A stretch of 64,000 nt of DNA from Dorea sp. D27 (GTDB lineage Bacteria > Bacillota > Clostridia > Lachnospirales > Lachnospiraceae): assembly GCF_001185345.1 (NCBI RefSeq), contig NZ_KQ236744.1, positions 281,903 to 345,902 of the forward strand. Reading direction: 5' to 3'. The position numbers and the translations under genes are program-made. Positions 38,108 through 47,113 of the stretch are shown here, piece after piece. Every line of letters begins with the position of its first letter. Positions within the stretch are counted from its first letter, which is position 1. The notes below the pieces were generated by a model, which worked only from the letters and a program-made list of their open reading frames with translations, ran no database searches and was not told the origin of the DNA.

Positions 38108-38881
38108 ATGTTACTTGTTATAGATGTAGGAAACACGAATATTACACTTGGTGTATTTAAAGGCGATGAGCTGCTCGGGACGTTCCGTATGACTACGAAG
38201 CTGCCGCGCACATCAGACGAGTATGGGATAACGCTGAAAGAGCTGGTAGAACGTCAGGGGATTTTGAGCGCGGATATCAGCGCGGTCATTATCGCTTCTG
38301 TCGTGCCTGACATTATGCATTCGCTCGGAAGCTCTATTATCAAATACTTTGGCATAAAACCTGTCGTAGTCTCGGCGGGCATCAAGACAGGAATCCGAAT
38401 TGTGACCGAGAACCCGAGGCAGGTGGGACCGGACCGGATTGTAGATGCGGTGGCGGCCTACACGCTGCACGGAGGGCCTGTTATCGTGCTCGACTTCGGG
38501 ACGGCCACTACATATGACGTAGTGGGGGTGGACGGAACCTTCGAGGCCGGCATAACAGCCCCCGGTATCCGTACGTCGGCACAGGCGCTCTGGGGCGAGG
38601 CCGCGATGCTTCCGGCAATCGAGATTAAAAAGCCGGACTCGATCATGGCAAAAGAGACCATCTCCAGCATGCAGGCCGGACTTGTATATGGACAGATTGG
38701 GCAGACAGAATATATCGTCAATAAGATCAAGGAAGAATCCGGCTATGCAGATGCGAAGGTCGTGGCAACAGGAGGTCTTGGGAAGCTGATTGCGACGGAG
38801 ACAGATGTGATTGATATCTATGATTCACAGCTGACGCTGAAAGGACTGAGGATTATATATGAAAAGAATAGGAAACGTTGA
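38108..38881 (+). CDS. coaX: Type III pantothenate kinase
   Basis: This 257-residue ASKHA-fold enzyme phosphorylates pantothenate, the first step of coenzyme A synthesis. Motifs include the phosphate-1 loop [23 protein letters not shown], and [12 protein letters not shown]. The type III enzyme usually needs a monovalent cation and is not inhibited by CoA. The ATG follows AGGAGGCTGAT. Its end overlaps dusB by 23 bp. Confidence 0.95.
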   Translation: MLLVIDVGNTNITLGVFKGDELLGTFRMTTKLPRTSDEYGITLKELVERQGILSADISAVIIASVVPDIMHSLGSSIIKYFGIKPVVVSAGIKTGIRIVTENPRQVGPDRIVDAVAAYTLHGGPVIVLDFGTATTYDVVGVDGTFEAGITAPGIRTSAQALWGEAAMLPAIEIKKPDSIMAKETISSMQAGLVYGQIGQTEYIVNKIKEESGYADAKVVATGGLGKLIATETDVIDIYDSQLTLKGLRIIYEKNRKR

Positions 38882-39821
38882 GCTTGAAAATCCATACATT
38901 CTGGCGCCTATGGCAGGAGTTACCGACCTGCCATTTCGTCTGCTGTGCAAGAAGCAGGGGGCCGGTCTGCTCTGTATGGAGATGATCAGTGCGAAAGCCT
39001 TGCAGTACAAGAATAAAAATACGAAGCTGCTGCTTGCCATCCACCCGGAAGAATATCCGGTATCGCTGCAGCTGTTTGGCTCGGACCCTTACATCATGAG
39101 CGAGATCGCGAAACAGATGGAAGAACTTCCGTTTCAGATACTGGATATCAATATGGGATGTCCGGTACCGAAAGTAGTCAAGAACGGGGAAGGCTCTGCA
39201 CTGATGAAAGAGCCGGGCCTCGTGTATGATATCGTGTATAAGACTGTGAAAGCCATAAGCAAACCAGTTACGGTCAAAATCCGGAAAGGGTTTGATGAGG
39301 AACATGCCAATGCGGTAGAAATCGCAAGGGTCATTGAAGAAGCGGGCGCTGCGGCGGTAGCTGTGCACGGCAGGACGAGAGAACAATACTATTCTGGAAA
39401 GGCAGACTGGGATATTATCCGAAGGGTGAAGGAGGCGGTCTCCATCCCTGTCATTGGAAACGGCGATGTAGTCTCGGGCGAGTCGGCATCGGCCATGCAG
39501 GAACAGACCGGATGCGACATGGTTATGATAGGCAGGGCGGCCCAGGGGAATCCGTGGATTTTCAGGGAGCTAAGAGAGTATGCCCTGCGTGGCGAATGCC
39601 CGCCGCGCCCTACGGCAGAAGAAGTAAGGCGGACCATGCTTGCACATGCCAGGATGCAGATGGAATACAAGGGAGATTTCCTCGGAATCCGGGAGATGAG
39701 AAAGCATGTGGCATGGTATACGAAGGGGATGAAAGGGTCTTCAAAGCTGAGAGCGATGATAAACCGTGTAGAGTCGTATGAGGAGCTGGAACATCTGCTG
39801 GCAGACCGGATTGCTGGATAA
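38859..39821 (+). CDS. dusB: tRNA-dihydrouridine synthase
   Basis: This 320-residue FMN enzyme reduces uridine to dihydrouridine in tRNA D-loops. Signature parts are [34 protein letters not shown] with the catalytic Cys, [12 protein letters not shown] and GNGDV. The start lies inside coaX (23-bp overlap), and a strong terminator follows. It is the last gene of the birA operon. Confidence 0.95.
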   Translation: MKRIGNVELENPYILAPMAGVTDLPFRLLCKKQGAGLLCMEMISAKALQYKNKNTKLLLAIHPEEYPVSLQLFGSDPYIMSEIAKQMEELPFQILDINMGCPVPKVVKNGEGSALMKEPGLVYDIVYKTVKAISKPVTVKIRKGFDEEHANAVEIARVIEEAGAAAVAVHGRTREQYYSGKADWDIIRRVKEAVSIPVIGNGDVVSGESASAMQEQTGCDMVMIGRAAQGNPWIFRELREYALRGECPPRPTAEEVRRTMLAHARMQMEYKGDFLGIREMRKHVAWYTKGMKGSSKLRAMINRVESYEELEHLLADRIAG

Positions 39822-39838
39822 AATTGAGATAATAAAAG

Positions 39839-39885
39839 AGCCTTGTCCTACATATACTTAACCAATATGTGAGGCGGGGCTTTTC
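39839..39885 (+). terminator. Terminator after dusB
   Basis: A 17-bp stem with several G-U pairs is formed by 39839-39855 and 39865-39881, with a 9-nt loop, followed by TTTCT. It separates dusB from the greA promoter. Confidence 0.75.
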
Positions 39886-39922
39886 TGTAAAACGTAAGAT
39901 AATTTCTCATATCGAAAAATGA

Positions 39923-39951
39923 TTGACATTAGCCGGCTGATTATGTATAAT
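39923..39951 (+). promoter_or_regulatory. Consensus promoter of greA-lysS
   Basis: TTGACA (39923-39928) and TATAAT (39946-39951) are both exact, with a 17-bp spacer. The start codon of greA lies 111 bp further on. The leader contains small hairpins (GTATC/GATAC at 39966-39980) but no known riboswitch. Confidence 0.85.
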
Positions 39952-40062
39952 AATGAAATTGTGAAAGTATCTTTTCGATACAGACAGCGCAGCGAGGACG
40001 ATACAGGAAGACCTGTGAAAGAATAGAGACAGAAATCTGTGTATATTAAGGAGAAGAGAGAC

Positions 40063-40545
40063 ATGGAAGCAAAGAAAAAATTACTTACTTATGCAGGCCT
40101 GAAGGCACTGGAAGACGAACTTGAGAACTTAAAGGTTGTAAAGCGGAAGGAAGTAGCAGGCAAAATCAAAGAGGCAAGAGAGCAGGGAGATTTGTCTGAG
40201 AATGCGGAATACGATGCGGCCAAGGACGAGCAGAGGGATATCGAAGCCCGTATCGAAGAGCTGGAAGGCATATTAAAGAATGCAGAAGTCGTCGTGGAAG
40301 ATGAAGTGGATTTCGATAAGATTAATGTCGGCTGTGCTGTAAAGGTATTCGATAAAACATTTGATGAAGAGATGGAATTTAAAATAGTAGGTTCTACCGA
40401 GGCAAACAGCCTGGAAGGCAAGATATCCAATGAATCACCGGTTGGCCAGGCTCTGATGGGCAAGAAGGTAGGAGAGACCGTGACGGTAGAAACGCAGGCA
40501 GGAGAGATGGCATACAAGATTCTTGAAATCAGCCGGTCTATGTAG
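40063..40545 (+). CDS. greA: Transcription elongation factor GreA
   Basis: This 160-residue protein has an N-terminal coiled coil (residues 5-75) with the tip acids in SENAEYDAAKDEQ, and a C-terminal FKBP-like domain (NESPVGQALMGKKVGETV). It rescues backtracked RNA polymerase by stimulating transcript cleavage. The start at 40063 is set by AAGGAGAAGAG. It lies 39 bp before lysS. Confidence 0.96.
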   Translation: MEAKKKLLTYAGLKALEDELENLKVVKRKEVAGKIKEAREQGDLSENAEYDAAKDEQRDIEARIEELEGILKNAEVVVEDEVDFDKINVGCAVKVFDKTFDEEMEFKIVGSTEANSLEGKISNESPVGQALMGKKVGETVTVETQAGEMAYKILEISRSM

Positions 40546-40584
40546 CACTTAAGAGACCTGTTCAAACGGAAAGGAGAGGGTAAC

Positions 40585-42516
40585 GTGTCCAAACAGCAGG
40601 GAAATACACAGGAGCCGGATTTAAACCAATTAAGGAAGGTCCGCCGCGAAAAGTTAAAAGAGCTTCAGGATAATGGAAAAGATCCATACCAGGTTATGCG
40701 CTATGAGGCAACAGCCCATGCCAGGGATATAAAGGAACACTATGACGAGATGGAAGGGAAGCACGTATCCGTAGCCGGACGTGTCATGCAGAAGCGTGTC
40801 ATGGGCAAGGCTTCCTTCTGCAACGTGCTCGATCAGAGCGGAGGCATCCAGTCATACGTGGCAAGAGACAGCCTGGGCGAAGAGGCGTACAAAGAGTTCA
40901 AGAAGCTTGACATCGGCGATATCGTAGGGCTGGAAGGAGAAGTGTTTAAGACGAAGACCGGGGAAATCTCCATACATGCGTCTGCAGTAAAGCTTCTGTC
41001 CAAGAGCCTGCAGATTCTTCCTGAGAAATTCCACGGGCTTACGAATACAGATATACGTTACCGCCAGAGATATGTGGATTTGATTATGAATCCGGAAGTA
41101 AGAGATACCTTCATCAAGCGCTCCCATATTATAAGCGCAATCAGGAGATATCTGGACGGCCAGGGCTTTCTCGAAGTAGAGACGCCGATGCTCGTCAGCA
41201 ATGCCGGAGGTGCTGCGGCCAGGCCGTTTGAGACGCATTTTAACGCGCTCAGCGAAGACTTCAAGCTGCGGATTTCCCTGGAACTTTACTTAAAGCGCCT
41301 TATCGTAGGTGGTCTCGAGAAAGTATATGAGATCGGACGTGTATTCCGCAACGAAGGGCTTGATACGAGACACAACCCTGAGTTTACACTCATGGAATTA
41401 TATCAGGCATATACCGATTACAACGGAATGATGGATCTTACGGAGAACCTTTACCGCCACGTGGCACAGGAGGTGCTCGGTACGACGACAATCGTGTACA
41501 ATGGGGTAGAGATGGATCTCGGCAAGCCGTTCGAGAGAATCACGATGATTGACGCAGTGAAAAAGTATGCCGGAGTGGACTGGAACGAAGTACAGACATT
41601 GGAGGAGGCCAGAGCATTAGCCGACAAGCATCATGTCGAATATGAGGACAGGCATAAGAAGGGCGATATCCTAAGCTTGTTCTTCGAAGAATTTGCGGAA
41701 GAGCATCTCATTCAGCCGACATTCGTTATGGATCATCCGATTGAGATATCGCCGCTCACGAAGAAGAAGCCGGAGAATCCGGAATACGTAGAACGGTTTG
41801 AGTTCTTTATGAATGGATGGGAGATGGCAAATGCCTACTCAGAGCTCAATGACCCGCTTGACCAGAGAGAGCGGTTCCGCGCACAGGAAGAGCTGCTCGC
41901 ACAGGGCGATGAAGAAGCCAACACGACAGATGAGGACTTCCTCAATGCGCTTGAGATTGGCATGCCGCCTACCGGAGGTATCGGATTTGGAATTGACCGG
42001 ATGTGCATGCTTATGACGGATGCGTCTGCAATCAGAGATGTGCTGCTGTTCCCGACGATGAAGAGCATCGGCGGTTCTGATACTGGGAAAAAGACAGAAA
42101 AGCCTGTTGCAAAGGTAGAAGAAAAAGCAGCAGAAGCGATTGACTTTTCTAATGTTAAAATCGAGCCATTGTTTGAAGAATTTGTGGATTTTGAGACATT
42201 TGCAAAGTCTGATTATAGAGCTGTAAAGGTAAAAGCCTGTGAAGCGGTTCCGAAGAGCAAGAAGCTTTTGAAGTTCGTCTTAGATGACGGAACAGACACA
42301 GAGCGCGTGATTTTAAGCGGTATTCACGAATATTATGAGCCGGAAGAACTGGTTGGGAAAACTTGCATCGCAATTACGAATCTGCCGCCAAGGCCGATGA
42401 TGGGGATTGATTCCTGTGGTATGCTGATTTCAGCAGTTCATGAGGAAGATGGAAGAGAAGGCTTGAATCTTCTGGTGGTGGATGACAGGATCCCGGCAGG
42501 TGCAAAGCTATACTAA
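40585..42516 (+). CDS. lysS: Lysyl-tRNA synthetase (class II) with C-terminal tRNA-binding domain
   Basis: This 643-residue protein is about 140 residues longer than usual LysS. Residues 1-about 505 are standard: anticodon OB domain (55-165), motif 2 [15 protein letters not shown] and motif 3 [13 protein letters not shown] linker (about 500-518, Lys/Ala/Glu-rich) joins an OB-fold domain of the Trbp111/EMAP type (about 519-643), with [47 protein letters not shown] and GMLISA. This domain is usually found on MetRS or as free Trbp111. The extension is visibly A+T-richer than the core, which suggests later fusion. The start is GTG with GGAGAGGG upstream. Confidence 0.93.
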   Translation: MSKQQGNTQEPDLNQLRKVRREKLKELQDNGKDPYQVMRYEATAHARDIKEHYDEMEGKHVSVAGRVMQKRVMGKASFCNVLDQSGGIQSYVARDSLGEEAYKEFKKLDIGDIVGLEGEVFKTKTGEISIHASAVKLLSKSLQILPEKFHGLTNTDIRYRQRYVDLIMNPEVRDTFIKRSHIISAIRRYLDGQGFLEVETPMLVSNAGGAAARPFETHFNALSEDFKLRISLELYLKRLIVGGLEKVYEIGRVFRNEGLDTRHNPEFTLMELYQAYTDYNGMMDLTENLYRHVAQEVLGTTTIVYNGVEMDLGKPFERITMIDAVKKYAGVDWNEVQTLEEARALADKHHVEYEDRHKKGDILSLFFEEFAEEHLIQPTFVMDHPIEISPLTKKKPENPEYVERFEFFMNGWEMANAYSELNDPLDQRERFRAQEELLAQGDEEANTTDEDFLNALEIGMPPTGGIGFGIDRMCMLMTDASAIRDVLLFPTMKSIGGSDTGKKTEKPVAKVEEKAAEAIDFSNVKIEPLFEEFVDFETFAKSDYRAVKVKACEAVPKSKKLLKFVLDDGTDTERVILSGIHEYYEPEELVGKTCIAITNLPPRPMMGIDSCGMLISAVHEEDGREGLNLLVVDDRIPAGAKLY

Positions 42517-42590
42517 GAGGCTTTTTACCAACTTATGAAGAACCAGTTGCATGATGAGACGAGCGGAGCTATATTAAAATAAACAAAGGA

Positions 42591-42624
42591 AAGGGCAGAA
42601 CTGGATTTCCAGGTTTCTGCCCTT
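42591..42624. terminator. Shared terminator between lysS and the convergent MFS operon
   Basis: AAGGGCAGAA (42591-42600) pairs perfectly with TTCTGCCCTT (42615-42624). Genes on both strands run into it. The T-run is modest on either side. Confidence 0.65.
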
Positions 42625-42639
42625 AACTGCATTATAACG

Positions 42640-43860
42640 TTAATTTATCACTCTCTTACTGAAGCTTACCGACACGATGCCCAATACGATCAATATAACC
42701 GGTGAGATCAACATCGTCGTAACCACATTTTGACCAAAGCCTTCCAATAGTGCAATGTAAGGCGTCCCTAAGAAAGCTCCAATATTCACTCCCGCTTCTG
42801 TTATACCGGTTGCCAGAAATGCCCTGCTCTGAGGCACCTGCTTGTAGTATACGTTGATACAGGCCGGTATGATACCGGTGGATGTTATTCCGGATATGAA
42901 AAGCATCGTACATACCATAGGAAATGAACCTGCAAAATATAGACCTAACAGACTCAGCGCCACACCTGTCATGAAGATACACAGTGTCCACTGTTTGAAA
43001 AACCTGGCCGCAAATCCAAAAATGATTCCGCCTAAAATCGTCGCGACACTGTAAAATACCATCGCATAGCCCACGCTAACAGAATCACCGAACCCACGCC
43101 CGGCTACAACCGGAGCAACTGCCAGAAACATTGGATAATAGCTGAGCATATAAACTGCCACGATACCCGTGAATACCCATACGGTGGAGGGCAGTAATTT
43201 GACAGACTGAAGGATGGATTCTCCCTGCTGCAATTGCGTTGCTGCGGCAGCAGTCATAGAGCCGCTGTCCTTATCAAGCGGGAAACTGGGACAAAGAATC
43301 CATACGACGATAAACGAAAGTGCGCTCCATGCATAGATGTAGAAGGAGTAATTCCATTGGATGGCACACAGATGGCCTACAACCACCTGAGCCAGCATAT
43401 TCATGGCATACTGCGCCGTAACAGCCCATCCCATAGCATGCTCCCTTAAGCCCTCATCTTTGATCAGCTTAAAGCTCATAGACACTCCGATGCCCTGCAT
43501 CAGGCCATAGCCGATACCAAATGCAAATCGCCCGGTAAATACGAGTATGATACTCGTATTTCCAAAAAGGGCAGGAAGTATACCTCCGACACAGTGACAC
43601 CCGATACCTATCAGCAGCATATGTTTCAAAGAAATCTTTCTGTTGACCAAAACTCCTGCTACTACTGTAAAAACAACCGCACATAAATTAGGGATGTTAT
43701 TTATCAGTGTAATGATACTATACGGGACATTTGGGAATACTGCGGCAATATCCGCCAGCGCAGCGGTACACCATTCAGCTCCTCCGGCAGAGGAGTTGGC
43801 AAACAACAATACTAAGACACTGATGATTTCCTTCCTTTTTCCTGTTCTGTCGCTACTCAT
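42640..43860 (-). CDS. MFS transporter, last gene of the flavin reductase operon
   Basis: This 406-residue membrane carrier has 12 predicted helices. The first region reads LLFANSSAGGAEWCTAALAD, and helix 2-3 has the usual basic loop (VLVNRKISLKHM). It follows the 651-residue flavin oxidoreductase on the same strand, 64 bp downstream of its stop, with GGAGGAAGAG before the start. It is only distantly similar to the other carrier in this operon, so two different substrates, or uptake and export of substrate and product, are possible. The terminator at 42591-42624 ends the unit. Confidence 0.85.
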   Translation of the reverse strand: MSSDRTGKRKEIISVLVLLFANSSAGGAEWCTAALADIAAVFPNVPYSIITLINNIPNLCAVVFTVVAGVLVNRKISLKHMLLIGIGCHCVGGILPALFGNTSIILVFTGRFAFGIGYGLMQGIGVSMSFKLIKDEGLREHAMGWAVTAQYAMNMLAQVVVGHLCAIQWNYSFYIYAWSALSFIVVWILCPSFPLDKDSGSMTAAAATQLQQGESILQSVKLLPSTVWVFTGIVAVYMLSYYPMFLAVAPVVAGRGFGDSVSVGYAMVFYSVATILGGIIFGFAARFFKQWTLCIFMTGVALSLLGLYFAGSFPMVCTMLFISGITSTGIIPACINVYYKQVPQSRAFLATGITEAGVNIGAFLGTPYIALLEGFGQNVVTTMLISPVILIVLGIVSVSFSKRVIN

Positions 43861-43924
43861 AGCCTCTCTTCCTCCTTAGATGACCCGGTCTTTTACGTCG
43901 GGCTCCTGTAACTCCTTTTGCCTA

Positions 43925-45880
43925 TCAGCATTCAAGTGCCCAGTGGAATGCCTGATGGTTCGCATTTTTGATATTGCGCACGATTTCACAGTCTCCGACA
44001 GCATAAACTTCCGGAAGGAGATGCTTCAACTGCCTGTACAGTGCATCCTCCTTTTTCATACCAAAGGCAGTCACGATATCGTCGGCCTTCAAGCTCTGCC
44101 TTCTCCAGCAGCGGTCTTCTATTTCCACACCTTCGTCTGAAAATGCACACACCCTGCTGTCTCCTATCTTCTTGACGCCATACTGCTCGAGAAGCGCAAG
44201 CAGCATCCCGCGGTTATGAGGTGTTGCTTCGCGGGCAAAGGATTCTGCCGGAATCATATCCACGACTGTCACTTTTTTCCCCTGTATGGCAAGTCCAAGC
44301 GCACATTCCATACCGGACAGGCCGCCGCCACAAACGACCACGTTATCCCCGGTCTCATCTTTTCCCGTATCGACATCCAGCACATGATGCACATTCGGCC
44401 TGTCGATACCAGGAATAGGAAGAGAGAGTCTTGTTGAGCCTGTCGCTATGAATACGGCATCCGGTTCCAATGACATGATATAATCCGCATCCGCCACCAC
44501 ATGAAACTGTATGTTAGCGCCACAGGACATTGTGCTGTCAATCAGCCATCTCAGATGTCTCCTCATATCAATCTTATAGGAGAGGCAGCTGATTTCATGG
44601 AGTTTTCCTCCCAGCTTATCCTCTTTTTCTAAAAGAATGACCTCATGACCTCGTTCCACCAGCGTTTTGGCTGCCATGCACCCTGCCACGCCGCCTCCTG
44701 CAACAACGACCTTTTTCCTTTGGCGGGCGATTGGCACTTCCGTAAACTCCGCTTCCCTGCCGAGCATCGGATTCGTTGCACAACGGATGTGACAGATGCG
44801 CTCAGGCGTACATTCATAGCATCTGAGACATGGTCTTGTTCTCTCATTTTGTTCCATATATGCGTTTTTAAGAGTCATCGGATCACACAGCAGTTGTCTT
44901 GCCATTGCCACCATATCTGCCTTTCCTGAAGCGATGATCTCCTCTGCTTCATCAATAGTCATAATGCTCCCCACGGTCGTAACCGGGATGGTGATTTGAG
45001 GATCGCTTTTCATAGCCTGCGCATATTTTACATTGTGGCAGTGTGGATGATAAAGGGGCGGCATAGTATAATATGCATACGCCGGCTCAATGATCAGACC
45101 CTGTGACACATGTACTGCATCCAGGTATTTTTGGGCTGCTTTGACGAAACGGATCGTATCTTCTATCCTCATACCGCCTGGAATGATCTCATCACCGCTG
45201 ATACGCATATCAATCGCCAGCCTGCCTCCCACACGGTCACGGATGGCCTCCAATACTTCCAGCGCAAAACGCCAGCGGTTCTCCTCGCTGCCACCATACT
45301 GGTCGGTCCTCTTATTAAAAAGCGGAGATAAAAATTGTGCAATCAGGTTTCCGTGAGCCGCATGTATCATCATCATGTCAAAATCCGCCTTCACCAGGCG
45401 TTCGGCACAGTCTGCATATTGTTGTTTTATCTTTTCAATATCTGCATAGTTCATCTCACGGATATGTGTATTTCCGTCTGTCACAGGAATGGGGGTGGGG
45501 GCAATCGCCTCAGGAACTCTTAAAAGCGCTGGATTGGCCCCGCGCCCGGCATGTACGATTTCAATGGAAATTTTTGCTCCATAGCGGTGTACTGCCTCTG
45601 ATAGCCGCAGTAGATCAATAATATTATTATCATCCGTAATATCCAGCTCTCCGACATAGTCCGTACCAGTATCATGGTCAATGGAGGTGGCGCCGATATT
45701 TACTACGCCCACTCCTGTTTCCGCCTGCATTTTTATAAATTCGAGATATTCTCTTGTTACGTTCCCGCTTGTTCCTGAAAGAGAACACACAAGGGGCGAG
45801 AACTGTATCCGGTTCTTTACTGTCATTTTCCCAACCTGAATTGGTTCAAAAACATATTTATAATGATTAAATTCCGCCAT
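43925..45880 (-). CDS. NADH:flavin oxidoreductase, old yellow enzyme/BaiCD-like, with FeS and FAD domains
   Basis: This 651-residue enzyme has three parts. An FMN TIM barrel (1-350) has the substrate motif HAAHGN at 173-178 (His173, His176). An iron-sulfur segment has Cys351, Cys354, Cys357 and Cys367, with CxxCxxC spacing as in trimethylamine dehydrogenase. An FAD/NAD part (about 388-640) has GGGVAG and GGGLSG dinucleotide sites. Relatives include 2,4-dienoyl-CoA reductase and the bile-acid enzymes BaiCD and BaiH, which reduce or oxidise carbon-carbon double bonds next to a carbonyl. The residue matching the proton-donor Tyr196 of yeast OYE1 is Asn178 here, so mechanism or substrate is unusual. 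It is the third gene of the four-gene operon. The substrate is unknown. Confidence 0.88.
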   Translation of the reverse strand: MAEFNHYKYVFEPIQVGKMTVKNRIQFSPLVCSLSGTSGNVTREYLEFIKMQAETGVGVVNIGATSIDHDTGTDYVGELDITDDNNIIDLLRLSEAVHRYGAKISIEIVHAGRGANPALLRVPEAIAPTPIPVTDGNTHIREMNYADIEKIKQQYADCAERLVKADFDMMMIHAAHGNLIAQFLSPLFNKRTDQYGGSEENRWRFALEVLEAIRDRVGGRLAIDMRISGDEIIPGGMRIEDTIRFVKAAQKYLDAVHVSQGLIIEPAYAYYTMPPLYHPHCHNVKYAQAMKSDPQITIPVTTVGSIMTIDEAEEIIASGKADMVAMARQLLCDPMTLKNAYMEQNERTRPCLRCYECTPERICHIRCATNPMLGREAEFTEVPIARQRKKVVVAGGGVAGCMAAKTLVERGHEVILLEKEDKLGGKLHEISCLSYKIDMRRHLRWLIDSTMSCGANIQFHVVADADYIMSLEPDAVFIATGSTRLSLPIPGIDRPNVHHVLDVDTGKDETGDNVVVCGGGLSGMECALGLAIQGKKVTVVDMIPAESFAREATPHNRGMLLALLEQYGVKKIGDSRVCAFSDEGVEIEDRCWRRQSLKADDIVTAFGMKKEDALYRQLKHLLPEVYAVGDCEIVRNIKNANHQAFHWALEC

Positions 45881-45915
45881 TTTTATTCCTTTCTACGTGC
45901 CAGGTTTAATTGGGA

Positions 45916-47088
45916 TTATTTTGCAGCTTTCTCTTTTTTGTTAGCAATCGTTATACATACTGCGCATACCACGACCATGACTGCCGCCATCATTCCCGCA
46001 AATACATACCTGAAGTCAACTGCATCGCTTAACATTGACGGGATGGGCGTGTAAAAGTATGTTCCGAGAAATGTTCCAAGCTGCCCGCCCACATGGATGA
46101 CCATACAGGCTGCCGTGACCTTCGCTACCTTGGAACAGTTTGTCGCACCCAGCAGAGACTGCGGCATACACTGACTGATTGACATACCGGAAATAACAGC
46201 TCCTATGAAAAGGACCGGCAGGCTGCTTGCAGCGTATACGATCAGATAACCGGCTGTAAGGAATCCAAATCCGACACAGTACATATAATCATTCAATTTC
46301 TTATTCAGAGGTCCAAAGATGATTCCACCCAGAACGCCTCCCACAAGGAAGAGTGCCGTAACCGTCCCTGAGGTGGCTGCATCTCCGATTCCTCTGGATT
46401 CTATAAGGAATGACATATTGTTGTTGAATACGCCGTATGTGGCGATGAAGATGAAGATAAAGATTCCATACATGAATACTTTTGGATTCATCGGCGTTTT
46501 TTGTTTATTTATCTCTTCCCTGGTCTTTTCCATATTCTCCTTCGGTATGACAAGGCATCCCAAAACAAATGGAATAAAGCCGATGCAATATGCCAAATAA
46601 TTCATATGCCAGGAGATGGCGGCAAGCATACCACCCACATAGGTGAGGTAGATGCCTCCAAGATTGGTGAACATCGTCTGCATTCCCATAATACCACCAC
46701 GTTCTTCCTCGGCATAGAAGTCAGCAATCAGACCGTTGGACGTAGGCATCAGAAGACCAAAACCAATGCCAAGCAGACCTGCCCACATGTAAAGAAGAAC
46801 TACACTGCTGTTGAACAGGTATCCTAAAGGTCCTATCGCGGCATAGCAGAGCACGCCTATATTGCACAGTATTTTTTTGGGAACCACTTTAATCAAAGAC
46901 GGAGTGATAAGTGCGACGATGATCATTGCTATCCCCGGAAAATTCATGATATTCATGATAGTAGTGATTGGCGTGCCGGGAAAGTCAGCGGCAATAGACG
47001 CAAGAGAAGGCGCAATTCCCATAGCCCCCATCTCCGTTGCGGAAATCAATAAAATTGTCAATGTCAGTAGTTTCTTGTTCAGCTTCAT
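45916..47088 (-). CDS. MFS transporter between the two flavin oxidoreductases
   Basis: This 390-residue carrier has 12 predicted helices and a central cytosolic loop (about 185-200). It begins KLNKKLLTLTILLISATEMG and has LMPTSNGLIADFYAEEERGG after helix 4-5. The start at 47088 is set by AGGAGG. The upstream extension to 47343 runs into the previous gene and has no RBS. It begins 25 bp after the stop of the 660-residue oxidoreductase, so all are co-transcribed. It probably carries the substrate of one of the two enzymes. Confidence 0.87.
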   Translation of the reverse strand: MKLNKKLLTLTILLISATEMGAMGIAPSLASIAADFPGTPITTIMNIMNFPGIAMIIVALITPSLIKVVPKKILCNIGVLCYAAIGPLGYLFNSSVVLLYMWAGLLGIGFGLLMPTSNGLIADFYAEEERGGIMGMQTMFTNLGGIYLTYVGGMLAAISWHMNYLAYCIGFIPFVLGCLVIPKENMEKTREEINKQKTPMNPKVFMYGIFIFIFIATYGVFNNNMSFLIESRGIGDAATSGTVTALFLVGGVLGGIIFGPLNKKLNDYMYCVGFGFLTAGYLIVYAASSLPVLFIGAVISGMSISQCMPQSLLGATNCSKVAKVTAACMVIHVGGQLGTFLGTYFYTPIPSMLSDAVDFRYVFAGMMAAVMVVVCAVCITIANKKEKAAK

Positions 47089-47113
47089 TTTTCTCCTCCT
47101 TTCGGTATGACAC

